The position numbers and the translations under genes are program-made. A DNA stretch of 53,582 nt from Frankia sp. AiPa1 (GTDB lineage Bacteria > Actinomycetota > Actinomycetes > Frankiales > Frankiaceae): NCBI RefSeq assembly GCF_023243075.1, contig NZ_JALKFZ020000120.1:1-53582 (forward strand). Reading direction: 5' to 3'. Shown piece by piece: positions 1-9,646 of the stretch (within the stretch, counting starts at the first letter, position 1; the number at the start of each line of letters is the position of its first letter). A model generated the notes under the pieces. It worked only from the letters and a program-made list of their open reading frames with translations. It had not been told where the DNA came from and ran no database searches.

Positions 1-7
1 CCTGCGG

Positions 8-922
8 TCAAACCTGACGCAACATCAACCGAACTGATCCGGCCTCCAATTCAAAGAACCAGGATGGAAAAGGTTCATTATAAGGTTTTGCAGGGTCCTT
101 GAAGCCGTTCTCGTTCACAGTCGAGCTGATGACTATCTCGCCGGTGTCGCAGTCGACCCAGGCGTTCTCGGTCGGCGCCAGCACGTTGCGACCCAGCTCG
201 TTGGCCAACTTCTGGGCCATCGGGTTGTCACCCTTGCCGGTCTCGCAGGAAAGTAGCCGGACCGGCCGATGATCCCAGCCGCGGTCGGTACGGATGAGCT
301 GAGCGACGTCGTGCGCATCCAGCCGCTCGGTGCCGAACAGGCACCCGGAGGGATCACCATGGATATCCACCGTGTAGTAGCCAGGCTCTGGCGCCACCAG
401 GCGGGCCGACTCGGTGTTCGACTCGGACGGGGGATAGAAGGACCTGCCCGCCTCGGTCTTCTCACTGGCGGCGTAGATGGCCGCCAGTAGATCCTCCCGC
501 TTTTCCGGCTCGCGGGGCAGGGGCAGGCGATCCGTCGATTCCGGCTGCTCTTCCCGTACCTCGTTGCCTGCCCTGGCAGGCGGGGGCACCTCGTCGGGGA
601 CGCCTGGCCGACTCTCAACATCCCGTGAACGTTGCTCAAGTCTGTCGAGCTTCGCGTGAATACGGTCCCTGCCGACGCTCGTGGCCGTGCGGGCGTCTGC
701 CGGGAGGACCTCGCGGGGCCGCGTGGTCTGAGTGTTGTCGGCCGCGGATTCGGGCGGCGCTGGCCCCGGAGTGTTTTCGGGGTCCGGGCCTGGCTGGCCG
801 TCGAGTGCGAGGCGTTCCAGCGCGGCCATCTTCGCCTCGATCGAGGACCGGGGTGAGCCACGGCTGGCGGCGGTCGGAGGATTGGGATGATCGTCATCTG
901 TGCCGGGGATATCACGGGCCAT
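8..922 (-). CDS. Uncharacterised protein with a clan-CD-like His/Cys C-terminal domain
   Basis: Complete 304-aa ORF (ATG at 922, TGA at 8). Residues 1-175 are charged, Pro-rich and probably disordered. Residues 180-265 look folded: a strand ending VDIHGDPSG puts a His at about 188, and VRLLSCETGKGDN puts a Cys at about 226. A helix with NELGRNVLAPT follows. A strand-HG ... strand-SC-x-TG arrangement is what clan CD cysteine peptidases (MARTX CPD/C80 and caspase-like folds) show, and similar domains end some actinobacterial polymorphic-toxin or secretion-linked proteins. Peptidase activity is inference; the domain could be an inactive relative. No signal peptide or TM segment is visible. The next gene to the right, a catalase, is divergent and probably unrelated. 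Confidence 0.7.
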   Translation of the reverse strand: MARDIPGTDDDHPNPPTAASRGSPRSSIEAKMAALERLALDGQPGPDPENTPGPAPPESAADNTQTTRPREVLPADARTATSVGRDRIHAKLDRLEQRSRDVESRPGVPDEVPPPARAGNEVREEQPESTDRLPLPREPEKREDLLAAIYAASEKTEAGRSFYPPSESNTESARLVAPEPGYYTVDIHGDPSGCLFGTERLDAHDVAQLIRTDRGWDHRPVRLLSCETGKGDNPMAQKLANELGRNVLAPTENAWVDCDTGEIVISSTVNENGFKDPAKPYNEPFPSWFFELEAGSVRLMLRQV

Positions 923-1370
923 AACTGCTCACAGCGCCAGTATCGTGACGGTGGACGTGAGGCGCCAGTCAAAGCGGAAATATTGCGAATCGTCAGATCT
1001 GGCCCTTCCCTGACCTGCGATGCCGGCGTAGAGCAAGTCGTAGGAATATGCCTTCCGGTATGGCGGGAGTGCTATCCACTCGGCGCCGGGGAATGCGCTC
1101 GAGTGAATGTGGCATGCAGATGCACGTGCAGAACTCCGTTCGGTGGGATGGGCTGGCGGCTGGCCGGTGCTGATGGGATTCGACGCCACTGGTCGGGGCT
1201 GAGGAGTGTGTGGGGGCGCAGGGCGGGTAGGCGGAGGGCGCGGCACGATCCCTGGCTGCGCCGGGCCTGCGTCGGCGCAGGCGGTGGCCGCGGCCGGGGT
1301 GGCGGGGCGGGCCGCGGGGTCGACCGTGAGACGTGGGCATGCCGGCAGGATCAGGATGAGGAGTTGCGTG
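923..1370. other. Divergent intergenic region upstream of catalase
   Basis: About 450 bases between the divergently transcribed peptidase-like gene and the catalase. It must hold both promoters. I see no convincing -35/-10 pair or operator palindrome. ORFs on both strands here are Arg/Gly/Pro-rich and look like high-G+C artefacts. Confidence 0.4.
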
Positions 1371-2894
1371 GTGACCAACAAGGAGCGTCGTCCGACGACC
1401 ACCGATGCGGGTGTCCCCGTCGCCAGCGATGAGCACTCGCTGAGTGTCGGCCGGGACGGTCCGCTGCTACTCCAGGATCATTACCTGATCGAGCAGATGG
1501 CGAACTTCAACCGGGAGCGGATTGCGGAGCGCCAGCCGCACGCGAAGGGTGGCGGGGCGTTCGGGACCTTCGAGGTGACGCAGGACGTGAGTGCGTTCAC
1601 CCGGGCGGCGGTGTTCGCTCCGGGAGCGACGACGGACGTGTTGATCCGGTTCTCCACCGTGGCCGGGGAGCGGGGCAGCCCGGACACCTGGCGTGACCCG
1701 CGTGGGTTCGCGGTGAAGTTCTACACGTCCGACGGCAATCTGGATATCGTCGGAAACAACACGCCGGTCTTCTTCATCAAGGACCCGATGAAGTTCCAGC
1801 ACTTCATCCGGTCGCAGAAGCGTCGGACCGACAACAACCTGCGCGACCACGACATGCAGTGGGACTTCTGGACCCTCTCGCCGGAGTCCGCCCACCAGGT
1901 GACCTGGCTCATGGGCGACCGGGGCATCCCGCGGACCTGGCGGCACATGAACGGCTACTCCAGCCACACCTACATGTGGATCAATGCCGCGGGTGAGCGC
2001 TTCTGGGTGAAGTACCACTTCAAGACCGACCAGGGTGTCGAGTGCTTCACCCAGGACGAGGCCGACCAGATGGCGGCCATCGACACCGACTACCACCAGC
2101 GTGATCTGTACGAGCACATCCGGGACGGGGAGTTCCCGAGCTGGACGCTGAAGATGCAGATCATGCCGTTCGAGGACGCGAAGACCTACCGGATCAACCC
2201 GTTCGACCTGACCAAGGTCTGGTCGCACACCGACTACCCGCTGCGGGAGGTCGGCCGGCTCACCCTGAACCGCAACGTCGCCGACTACCACACCGAGATG
2301 GAACAGGCCGCGTTCGAGCCGAACAACCTGGTCGCCGGCACCGGGCTGTCGCCGGACAAGATGCTGCTTGCCCGCGGGTTCAGCTATGCGGACGCCCATC
2401 GGGCCCGGCTCGGCGTCAACTACAAGCAGATTCCGGTGAACTCCGCGAAGGTGCCCGTCCACAGCTATTCGAAGGACGGGGCGATGCGGGTGCGCAATGT
2501 CTCCGACCCGGTGTACGCGCCGAACTCCTACGGTGGCCCGGCGGCTCGGCCGGAACTCACCGACGACGGCGGCCTGTGGTATTCCGACGGTGAGATGGTC
2601 CGCGCTGCCTACACCCAGCGCCCGGAGGACGACGACTGGAGCCAGGCCGGCACGCTCGTCCGGGAGGTCCTCGACGACGCGGCCCGCGCCCGGCTGGTCG
2701 AGAACATCGTCGGCCATCTGCTCAACGGGGTCAGCGAGCCGGTCCTGCGACGCGCCTTCGAATACTGGCGCAACGTCGACAAGGATCTCGGCGATCATGT
2801 CGAGGAGGGTGTGCGCGCCAAGCAGTCGGACACCGACCCGAAGGCAGCGGGGCAGGCGAACCCGGCCCGTTCCGCTGCCCAGGCGAAGGCCTGA
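1371..2894 (+). CDS. katA: Catalase (monofunctional heme catalase, small-subunit type)
   Basis: 507-aa heme catalase that breaks hydrogen peroxide down to water and oxygen in the cytoplasm. Visible family residues are the distal His at about 57 ([11 protein letters not shown]), the Asn in [11 protein letters not shown] near 129, and the proximal heme-ligand Tyr at about 339 in [14 protein letters not shown], followed by NYKQIPVN. The length fits small-subunit catalases of about 480-510 aa. I chose GTG 1371 because GAGGAG sits 7 bases upstream; an in-frame ATG at 1356 has no comparable site. In an aerobic nitrogen fixer this would help protect oxygen-labile enzymes, but the role here is not shown. 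A palindromic repeat lies about 80 bases past the stop. Confidence 0.97.
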   Translation: MTNKERRPTTTDAGVPVASDEHSLSVGRDGPLLLQDHYLIEQMANFNRERIAERQPHAKGGGAFGTFEVTQDVSAFTRAAVFAPGATTDVLIRFSTVAGERGSPDTWRDPRGFAVKFYTSDGNLDIVGNNTPVFFIKDPMKFQHFIRSQKRRTDNNLRDHDMQWDFWTLSPESAHQVTWLMGDRGIPRTWRHMNGYSSHTYMWINAAGERFWVKYHFKTDQGVECFTQDEADQMAAIDTDYHQRDLYEHIRDGEFPSWTLKMQIMPFEDAKTYRINPFDLTKVWSHTDYPLREVGRLTLNRNVADYHTEMEQAAFEPNNLVAGTGLSPDKMLLARGFSYADAHRARLGVNYKQIPVNSAKVPVHSYSKDGAMRVRNVSDPVYAPNSYGGPAARPELTDDGGLWYSDGEMVRAAYTQRPEDDDWSQAGTLVREVLDDAARARLVENIVGHLLNGVSEPVLRRAFEYWRNVDKDLGDHVEEGVRAKQSDTDPKAAGQANPARSAAQAKA

Positions 2895-3399
2895 GCAGAC
2901 GACCTCGCCCTCGGCGCGGTGACTGCTCGCCGCCGCCGCGCGTGACGACGGATCGGCCCCGGAAGACCTCCGTGTCGCTTCTACCGGGCTACGAAGGGGC
3001 AAATCGGACAGATCGCCCGGTAGTAGCGACACCCCCGCGCACAAGCACCGCCACCACCCCCGAAAGCCATCACGGACAGCGAGATTCACTGGGTGAACCC
3101 GGGCCGCGAGCCGGAGATCCACGAGAAGCAACCCAGGGATCAGCCGGGCCCGGGCCGTCGGCGGTCGATGGCGGCCCGAGGTGAAGGCGGCGCCCGGGCG
3201 AAGGTGACGGCGGTCCGTCCGGTCGGCGCGCCGCCCTCCGGGCCGGTCGGCCGGGCGTTGTCCGCGGGTGCGCTCCCGGCTGCGGCGAACTGTGCCGGTT
3301 GCCCGGCTCGCGGGCTCCTGCCATCATGCGATGAACGCCGTTAGGTTGTCGGGATGTTGCGGGCGACGGCGCGTCCGAGCACACCTGGAGGGCCGCGGA
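2895..3399. other. Intergenic region carrying palindromic repeat copy 1
   Basis: About 500 bases between catalase and the acyl-CoA synthetase. The clear element is the long inverted repeat at 2972-3032, described separately. The rest is G+C-rich with no convincing gene; the short ORFs are Arg/Pro-rich artefacts. Confidence 0.5.
2972..3032. repeat. Dispersed palindromic repeat, copy 1
   Basis: Inverted repeat with 18-base arms at 2972-2989 and 3015-3032 and one mismatch; the left arm starts GTGTCGCTTCTACCGGGC and the loop is 25 bases. The same arm core, TCGCTTCTAC/GTAGAAGCGA, recurs at 41.1 and 45.9 kb. It lies just downstream of the catalase stop, so it could act as a transcript-end hairpin, but there is no T-run. 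Confidence 0.85.
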
Positions 3400-4860
3400 A
3401 TGCAGGCAGGGATCGGCTTTCCGGCGAGGCTGCGGGCGCTCGCCGTCGAACGGCCGGACGACACGGCGCTGCACTTCATCGCCCTGGATGGGCAGGAGTC
3501 GGCCTTCAGCTATTCCTGGCTGGATCGGCGTTCGTCCCAGCTCGCCGGCGCGCTGGCCGACCGGGGCGTGGTCCTCGGCGATCGGGTCGCGCTGGGCCTG
3601 CGCAACTCGCCCCACCTGGTGCTCGCCGCGCTGGCGACCTGGAAGCTCGGCGCGACCCCGGTGCCGGTGCGCTGGGACGTGCCGGACTGGGAGCTCGAAC
3701 GGGTGGCGTCGGTCGTCGACGGCCGGGTGTTCCTCGGCTCGGCGGATCGCGCGTGGATCGACGCGACCGCGGACCTGCCGGTGCCCGACCTGCCCGACGT
3801 CGTCGCCCCGCGGGTCCAGGGCATCTGTAGCAGCGGCTCGACGGGCAGGCCGAAGATCATCGTGGCGGATCGTCCGGCCGTGTTCGACCCGCGGCTTGCC
3901 GAGCCGTTCATCGCGGGGTGGGGCGTCACCGTGCCGCGGCCGGAGACGATCCTGGTGCCGGCGCCGCTCTACCACGCCAACGGGTTCGCCACGCTGACCC
4001 AGCTGCTGGCCGGTGACCAGCTTGTGCTGATGGAGAAGTTCGAGGCGGCCCGGGTCCTGGACGTCATCGAGCGGTACGGCGTCACGACCTTCACCGCGAC
4101 CCCCACCATGCTGCAGCGCATCGCCGCCCGGCCGGACGTCGAGCGCCGGGATTTATCGAGCGTCCGCTGGATTCTGCAGGGGGCCGCACTGATGCCGCCG
4201 AGCCTGATGCACCGCTGGATCGGCCTGCTCGGCGCGGAGAAGATCATCTCGATCTACGGGATGACCGAGGGCCTCGGCCTGACCGCGCTGCGCGGCGACG
4301 AGTGGCTGCGGCACGAGGGCAGCGTCGGGCGGGGCATCCGAGGCACCGAGATCCGCATCCTCGACGCGGACGGCGCCGAGCTGCCGACCGGGGAGATCGG
4401 CGACATCTACCTGCGCAGCGTCGGCTATGGCAACTACACCTATGTGGGTGACGCGCCGCGCCTGCCCCGGACCCCGGACGGCTTCTCCACCGCCGGTGAC
4501 CTGGGCTATCTGGACGCCGACGGCTACCTCTACCTGATCGACCGCCGGGTCGACATGATTGTCACCGGTGGGGCGAACGTGTTCCCCGCCGAGGTCGAGT
4601 CGGCCCTCATCGACCATCCCGGCGTCGCCGACGTGGTGGTCGTGGGCCTGCGCGACCCGGACTGGGGCCGGCGCGTCCACGCGATCATCGCACCGGCCGA
4701 CGCGACCGCCCCGCCGGGCACCGAGGAGATCCGCGCCTACGCCAAGGGCAGGCTCGCCGCCTACAAGGTGCCGAAGACGGTCGAGATCGTCGACGCGATC
4801 CCGCGCAGTGAGGCGACCAAGGTCAACCGTGGTGCGCTGGTCGTGGCCCGCGGCGGCTGA
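3400..4860 (+). CDS. AMP-dependent acyl-CoA synthetase / fatty acid-CoA ligase family
   Basis: 486-aa adenylate-forming ligase that would activate a carboxylic acid with ATP and transfer it to CoA. Motifs are the phosphate loop ICSSGSTGRPK at about 142-152, YGMTEG, the hinge region GDLGYLDADGYLYLIDRR followed by VTGGANVFPAEVE, and a C-terminal Lys in RSEATKVNRG at the position of the catalytic Lys. ATG 3400 is preceded by GGAG about 10 bases upstream, and the protein start aligns with family N termini; upstream in-frame codons give Arg-rich sequence. The substrate cannot be read from sequence. It converges on fprA, with a strong hairpin between the two stops. Confidence 0.93.
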   Translation: MQAGIGFPARLRALAVERPDDTALHFIALDGQESAFSYSWLDRRSSQLAGALADRGVVLGDRVALGLRNSPHLVLAALATWKLGATPVPVRWDVPDWELERVASVVDGRVFLGSADRAWIDATADLPVPDLPDVVAPRVQGICSSGSTGRPKIIVADRPAVFDPRLAEPFIAGWGVTVPRPETILVPAPLYHANGFATLTQLLAGDQLVLMEKFEAARVLDVIERYGVTTFTATPTMLQRIAARPDVERRDLSSVRWILQGAALMPPSLMHRWIGLLGAEKIISIYGMTEGLGLTALRGDEWLRHEGSVGRGIRGTEIRILDADGAELPTGEIGDIYLRSVGYGNYTYVGDAPRLPRTPDGFSTAGDLGYLDADGYLYLIDRRVDMIVTGGANVFPAEVESALIDHPGVADVVVVGLRDPDWGRRVHAIIAPADATAPPGTEEIRAYAKGRLAAYKVPKTVEIVDAIPRSEATKVNRGALVVARGG

Positions 4861-4952
4861 CCCGCCCATCCCCGCCCATCGGCGGACGGGAACCTGGTTA
4901 TGTTCCGTAATTTGGGGCAGTCAAACCGCCTTACCGTTACAGGCGCGGAAGC

Positions 4953-5005
4953 GCGCACGGCGGTCGGGCGCACGGCGGTCGGGCGCACGGCGGTCGGGCG
5001 CACGG
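4953..5005. repeat. 15-bp tandem repeat, intergenic
   Basis: Three exact copies of GCGCACGGCGGTCGG (4953-4997) and a partial fourth, between the convergent acyl-CoA synthetase and fprA genes. It is one of seven 15-bp-period tandem repeats in the window and the only one outside a gene. Confidence 0.9.
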
Positions 5006-5010
5006 TGACC

Positions 5011-5048
5011 GGTGGCCTGGCCTTCGTCCCCGCCGAAGCCAGGCCACC
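5011..5048. terminator. Hairpin between convergent genes
   Basis: Arms 5011-5026 and 5034-5048 pair over 15 bp with one bulged C (GGTGGCCTGGC against GCCAGGCCACC) around a 7-base loop. It ends 6 bases short of the fprA stop, and the acyl-CoA synthetase stop lies about 150 bases away, so it may terminate both. There is no T-run, as is usual in high-G+C actinobacteria. Confidence 0.65.
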
Positions 5049-5053
5049 CTGCG

Positions 5054-6505
5054 TCACCGGGGGGTGGCGGACTGGCGTTTCAGGGCGATGTCGAGCAGTT
5101 CGTCAGTGAGGACGAGTTTCACCCGGGGACGGCCGCTGGCGGCCCCTGCCGCGCGCTCGGCGGAGTCGATGAGCTGCCAGCCGGACTCGGTGACCAGATG
5201 CGGCTGTCGTTCGAGCAGCCAGCTGACGATCTCGACGTCGTGGTCGAAGGTGACGCCCCGGTCGTGGCGGCGCAGCGAGCCGTCGGCGAGATCGGCGAAC
5301 AGCCGGGTCACCGTCTCGGCGGCACACTTGCGGTTCGTGCCGATGATGCCGGTCGGCCCGCGCTTGATCCAGCCGGCGACGTACTCCCGCTCGGTGCCCT
5401 CGACGCGGCCGCGGTCGTTGGGAATGACGCCGTGCCGCTCGTCGAACGGCAGGCCGCTGAAGGCCACTCCCCGGTAGCCCACGGCACGCAGCACCAGGCT
5501 CGCCGGCACCGTCTCCCGCTCGCCGGTGTCGACGGCGCTGACCCAGCCCTGCTCGTCGACCTCCAGCGCGTTGCGGGCGAAGACCACCTCCTCGACCCGC
5601 CCGTCGCCGCGGATCTCCACCGGCGTGCGCTGGAAACGCAGTGTGATGTGCCGCTGTCCGGCGGCGGTGGGCTGTTCGGCGTAGCCGCGCAGCACGGCGA
5701 GGTTGCGCCTGGTCGGGCGGGGCAGCGCGTCCTCGCCGGGCTGTGGCGCCACCTCCGCGGGGTCGACATCCACCCCGGACTCGGTGAACTCGGGCAGTTC
5801 CCGCAGCTCCGCGGTGGTGAACGCGCCCTGCGCCGCGCCGCGCCGCCCGACCACCATGACCTCGGTGATCGTGCTCTCCCGCAGCGTGGACAGTGCATGG
5901 TCGGCGATGTCGGTGCGGGCGAGGCGCTCGTGCGGCGAGCAGAGTATGCGCGCGACGTCGAGCGCGACGTTGCCGGCGCCGATCACGATGGCACGATCGC
6001 CGACCAGGTCGAACGCGTGCGCCGCGTAGTCGGGATGGCCATTGTACCAGCCGACGAAATCCACCGCCGACACACTGCCGGGAAGGTCCTCGCCTGGGAT
6101 GCCGAGGCGCCGGTCACTCTGCGTCCCGATCGCGTAGAGGACCGCGTCGTAGCGGGCGACGAGTTCCTCGCGGGTGACGTCCCGCCCGATGTGCACGTTG
6201 CCGAAGAACCGGAAGTTCTCATGCGCCGCGATCTCGGAGTACACCCCCGACACCGACTTGATCTTCGGATGGTCCGGTGCCACCCCCGAGCGGACCAGGC
6301 CCCACGGCGTGGCCAGGCGCTCGTACATGTGCACCTGGACCGGCACCTCGGACTGCTCGAGCAGCGAGCTCGCGGCGTAGAACCCGGACGGCCCGGAGCC
6401 GATGACCGCGACGGTGAGCGGCGCGGCCGTGCGCGGCTCGCTCGTACGCGGCTCGCTCGTACGCGGCTCGGCCGTGGCGCGGTGGCGGCTGGTTGCCTGG
6501 GACAC
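5054..6505 (-). CDS. fprA: Ferredoxin/adrenodoxin-type NADP reductase (FprA family)
   Basis: 483-aa flavoprotein that moves electrons between NADP(H) and ferredoxin. It has the FAD dinucleotide motif VIGSGPSGFYAASSLL, the family stretch TPWGLVRSGVAPDHPKIKSV, and a second Rossmann motif VIGAGNVALDVARILC for NADP. The C-terminal GWIKRGPTGIIGTNRKCA is typical of the adrenodoxin reductase/FprA group. GTG 6505 is favoured by GGGAGG 5 bases upstream. The first 30 residues contain a repeated RTSEP motif encoded by a 15-bp tandem repeat. The pyruvate:ferredoxin oxidoreductase at 41.3 kb could supply or use the same ferredoxin pool, but the genes are not linked. Confidence 0.95.
   Translation of the reverse strand: MSQATSRHRATAEPRTSEPRTSEPRTAAPLTVAVIGSGPSGFYAASSLLEQSEVPVQVHMYERLATPWGLVRSGVAPDHPKIKSVSGVYSEIAAHENFRFFGNVHIGRDVTREELVARYDAVLYAIGTQSDRRLGIPGEDLPGSVSAVDFVGWYNGHPDYAAHAFDLVGDRAIVIGAGNVALDVARILCSPHERLARTDIADHALSTLRESTITEVMVVGRRGAAQGAFTTAELRELPEFTESGVDVDPAEVAPQPGEDALPRPTRRNLAVLRGYAEQPTAAGQRHITLRFQRTPVEIRGDGRVEEVVFARNALEVDEQGWVSAVDTGERETVPASLVLRAVGYRGVAFSGLPFDERHGVIPNDRGRVEGTEREYVAGWIKRGPTGIIGTNRKCAAETVTRLFADLADGSLRRHDRGVTFDHDVEIVSWLLERQPHLVTESGWQLIDSAERAAGAASGRPRVKLVLTDELLDIALKRQSATPR
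6432..6470. repeat. 15-bp tandem repeat in the fprA N terminus
   Basis: Two full units and a partial third of CGCGGCTCGCTCGTA, encoding the repeated RTSEP near the start of FprA. Copy-number change would alter the protein by five residues and keep the frame. Confidence 0.85.
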
Positions 6506-7094
6506 GGTTCCTCCCGTTCTCCCGCGACCGGCCGTGTCCGAGCGCGTGTGTGCGCGCGCGTGGACGGCCGGGCGGATTCGGGCGCCCGATTCGGCACTCG
6601 CCGTCGGCCGCCGGGGCTCAAGTAACGTCACCCGTCTCGCACCCATAAGACCGAACACGGCGCACGATGCGGGAATTCCTGTCGGACTTTCTTTCCCGAC
6701 CTGTCCGGCCTCGCGCCTGACGGAACGGGGGTGTTCTGGTTCCGGGCCGACCGGGGCTCACTCGCGCCTGGGCCGTACGGGCGCGGGTGGTGCCGGATCG
6801 CGCCGCCGCATGGCGGATTGCCCGGTCTCGCGAGAATGGCCGTCGCACCCGCGAAGGAGTGCTTTCGACGATTCCTGCGCGGAACGCGTATGTACTCCTC
6901 CTACTGGCGTTCGATGTGCTCGACGGACTGTCCGTCCGATCGTTCGTCCTCAACGTAGAGAATCCGCGATCGTGACGCAAGGACAGCACCAGTCACCCTC
7001 GGCCAGGCCAGGGATCCGGCCACCGTGACGGTGCGGCGGCGGCGGCGTGCGGCGGCGTGCGGCGGCGTGCGGGGGAGGAGGGCCGGCTGGCCGG
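6506..7094. other. Gene-free stretch upstream of fprA
   Basis: About 590 bases between the fprA start and the end of the ParA-like gene. A tandem repeat of about 10 bp (GCGGCGGCGT units) lies near 7040-7070. G+C is locally lower around 6840-6980, which may be promoter DNA, but I see no defined promoter and no gene with a credible start. Confidence 0.35.
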
Positions 7095-8069
7095 TCAGAT
7101 GTCCCCGCGCCAGCCGCGGATGCCGTCGGCACCGAGTCCGGAGGCGCCGAGCCGGCGCAGGAACTCCTCGACGAGGTCGACGAGCTCCCGGGCCACCTCG
7201 TACGGCGTCTCGAGCGAGAGCACCGCCGGCAGCTGCGCGTCGGTGCTGCCCGAGAACGCCCGGTTGCTCGTCCGGACCATCGCCGTGAACACCGGGGCGC
7301 CGAGCTCGTCGATCTGGTCGATGTGCCGGCGCAGAAAGCTCGTCGGACGGCCCCGGTAGTACTGGACCATCATGAGCACGACGCCGAGTACCCGCGGGTC
7401 GAGCCGTTTGACGGCCGGGTGCAGGCCGGACTGCAGCTCCGCGACCCGGTTGTACTCCCAGACGAACCGGCCGAGCTTGCCGAGCAGATGCTCGATGCCC
7501 AGCGTGGAGAGCAGATCAGGCCGGGCTGGGATCAGCACGTGGTCGCAGGCGGCGATCGCCGCGCGGGTGACGACCCCGAAATGCGGAGGGCAGTCGATGA
7601 TGACCAGGTCGTAGGACTGCGGGTCGAGCGATCCGAGGCCGTCGGACAGCCGCTGGTAGACATCGAAGTAGTAGCGGGTCGACCGGTGCGCCTGCGCCCC
7701 GCCGAGGCGGGCCGTCAGGTCCATCTCGACGTCACCGAGGGCCAGGTGGGACGCGAGCAGGTCCAGCGTCCCCCCGCCCGCCGCGATCGCCTCCGCCGCC
7801 TGCGACGGGGTCGTGACATAACCGGCCAGGGATGGGGGAGTCGTGTCCGGGCGCCAGGTCTCGAACCAGGCCTTGATGGTGCGCCTCTGATCGGCGAGCT
7901 CGGTCCGCCACACCTCGGGCCGGTAGAACGAGAAGGTCAGGTTCGCCTGCGGGTCCAGGTCGACCATCAGCACCCGCTTGCCCAGCCGGGCGATCGCCGT
8001 GCCGATGTTCGCCGTGAGCGTGGTCTTGCCGACCCCGCCCTTGTAACTGGCGACCGCCACGACCTTCAC
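7095..8069 (-). CDS. ParA/Soj family ATPase (orphan)
   Basis: 324-aa P-loop ATPase of the ParA/MinD superfamily. The deviant Walker A motif KGGVGKTTLTANIG is at about 10-23, followed by VLMVDLDPQANLTFSF and the Walker B-type YDLVIIDCPPHFG near 163. Such ATPases position DNA or large protein assemblies by ATP-dependent dimer cycling on the nucleoid. No parB, parS-like site or oriC gene is adjacent, so this is probably not the chromosomal segregation pair. GTG 8069 has GAGG 5-6 bases upstream. A role in positioning another cargo, or a remnant of an integrated element, is possible. Confidence 0.88.
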   Translation of the reverse strand: MKVVAVASYKGGVGKTTLTANIGTAIARLGKRVLMVDLDPQANLTFSFYRPEVWRTELADQRRTIKAWFETWRPDTTPPSLAGYVTTPSQAAEAIAAGGGTLDLLASHLALGDVEMDLTARLGGAQAHRSTRYYFDVYQRLSDGLGSLDPQSYDLVIIDCPPHFGVVTRAAIAACDHVLIPARPDLLSTLGIEHLLGKLGRFVWEYNRVAELQSGLHPAVKRLDPRVLGVVLMMVQYYRGRPTSFLRRHIDQIDELGAPVFTAMVRTSNRAFSGSTDAQLPAVLSLETPYEVARELVDLVEEFLRRLGASGLGADGIRGWRGDI

Positions 8070-8589
8070 CGCATCCTCGCTTCCGGGCGTCCGACCTGAC
8101 GGCCTCTCTCCCAGTGCCTGTCATCCGTGGCCGAACGTTCGTCCGATCCGTGCACGGCTCACAAGCAGACTACGGCGGGCCCCTGATCCTCCCAGATCGT
8201 CCTGTCCTGTCCGGCCTTGCGCGTCCCCGGCCGGGTAGGCCGATCCAGGGGCCCCCGCGGCGACTGTTCGCGGTGTTCCGGTGCTGTCCGCGTCGGCTCC
8301 GCGTCCCCGCTCCGATGGGCCATACCGGGGCCGGGGCCCGCCTGGACGGGCCGTTGACCTGCTCTGCCGGGTCGTCGACCAGTCATGACCAGTAACGACC
8401 TGGCATGTGGCGTGGCCCAGCCCGGAGGTGCTGGCGATTCCGGGGGCGGTCCACGCCGCGCGTCACCCGTGGCCTGTCTGGGCGGCCACAGGTGCCGCCC
8501 AAACAGGCCAGGGAGGTCGGGGAACCGGCCGAGTTGGCCGGGGGAGTCCAGGCCTACCGGGAGAGGGTCGCATCGGGGTACGCGTCTCC
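8070..8589. other. Intergenic region between parA-like and pheA genes
   Basis: About 520 bases with no convincing gene. The one clear element is the long hairpin at 8471-8509 downstream of pheA. The parA-like promoter must lie near 8070-8200, but I cannot define it. Confidence 0.4.
8471..8509 (-). terminator. Hairpin downstream of pheA
   Basis: Arms 8471-8486 (GGCCTGTCTGGGCGGC) and 8494-8509 pair over 16 positions with one mismatch and a 7-base loop, about 80 bases beyond the pheA stop. This is a likely factor-independent-type terminator without a T-run. Confidence 0.65.
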
Positions 8590-9525
8590 TCAGGCGGCCT
8601 CGCGTCCGTCGAGGCAGCGGGCGAGCCAGTCGGCGGCCCGGGTGAACTCGGGGTCGGCGGGGGCGGTGCGCTGGCGCGGCACCGACTCGCCTGCCCGGGG
8701 GTAGGAGCCCAGGAACCGGACCTTCGGGCACAGCCGGAACAGGCCCATCAGTGCCTCAGCGACCCGCCGGTCGCCGGCATGACCCTCCGCGTCGAAGGAG
8801 AAGCAGTACTGGCCGAGTCCCTCGCCGGTGGGGCGGGACTCGATCCGCAGGAGATTCACCCCCCGAACGGCCCATTCCTGCAGCAGTTCCAGCAGCGCAC
8901 CGGGGTGGTTGTGGGCGAGCCAGACGACGGCGGAGGTCTTGTCCGCACGGGAGGGGGCACTGATCCGCCCGGGCCGGCCGAGCAGGACGAAGCGGGTGGT
9001 GGCGCCGGCGACGTCGTTGATGTCGGTCACCAGCGCCTCCAGGCCGTAGGTACGGGCGGCGAACGCACCGGCGAACGCACAGTCGAACCGGCCGTCGCGC
9101 ACCAGGCGGGCGCCCTCGGCGTTGGAGGCGGCCGACTCCCACTCGGCGTGCGGCAGATGGGTCGCGAGCCAGCGACGCACCTGGGCCTGCGCGACGGGAT
9201 GACCGGTGACGGTCTTGACGTCGTCCATCTGGGTGCCGGGCCGGACCAGCAGCGCGAAGCTGATCGGCAGCACCACCTCGCGGTGGATCATCAAGGGCTG
9301 CCCGGTGGCGAGTTCGTCCAGGGTCGTGGTGACGGCGCCCTCGACGGAGTTCTCGATCGGGACCAGAGCACCGGTGGCAGCACCGCACCGCACCGCATCC
9401 AACGCGGCGGTGACGGAGCTGGACGGGATGAGCTCGGCGTCCGCCGCCTCGGGCAACGTCCGCAGAGCGACCTCGGAGAACGTCCCCTCGGGGCCGAGAT
9501 AGGTGTAGCGGGCCCGGACGGGCAC
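8590..9525 (-). CDS. pheA: Prephenate dehydratase
   Basis: 311-aa enzyme converting prephenate to phenylpyruvate, the committed step to phenylalanine. The N-terminal dehydratase domain starts RYTYLGPEGTFSEVAL and carries ALVPIENSVEGAV; the catalytic TTR stretch appears as AGATTRFVLLGRP. An ACT regulatory domain follows (HNHPGALLELLQEWAVRG, then NLLRIESRPT and GQYCFSFDAEGH), the site for Phe feedback control. There is no chorismate mutase domain, as in other actinobacterial PheA. GTG 9525 has GGAGGT about 5 bases upstream. It lies 120 bases downstream of the E2 gene on the same strand, and co-transcription is possible. Confidence 0.97.
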   Translation of the reverse strand: MPVRARYTYLGPEGTFSEVALRTLPEAADAELIPSSSVTAALDAVRCGAATGALVPIENSVEGAVTTTLDELATGQPLMIHREVVLPISFALLVRPGTQMDDVKTVTGHPVAQAQVRRWLATHLPHAEWESAASNAEGARLVRDGRFDCAFAGAFAARTYGLEALVTDINDVAGATTRFVLLGRPGRISAPSRADKTSAVVWLAHNHPGALLELLQEWAVRGVNLLRIESRPTGEGLGQYCFSFDAEGHAGDRRVAEALMGLFRLCPKVRFLGSYPRAGESVPRQRTAPADPEFTRAADWLARCLDGREAA

Positions 9526-9646
9526 GGCTGACCTCCATTGCGGAGCGGGTGGCACGCGCGGGCGGCCACAGACTGGAGGTGCAAGGACGCGCGGTACATC
9601 CGGCGCATGGCCGGTCAGGGGGTGCTGATGGCCCGGTCAGGGCCCG

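Noticed and set aside
1467..3131. Long open frame antisense to the catalase
   Set aside because: The catalase frame has all family residues; the antisense product is Arg/Val/Leu-rich with no motif.
7095..8069. Chromosomal partition locus / origin region
   Set aside because: ParA-like ATPase only; no ParB, no parS-like 16-mer palindromes, no dnaA, dnaN or gidB-type neighbours.
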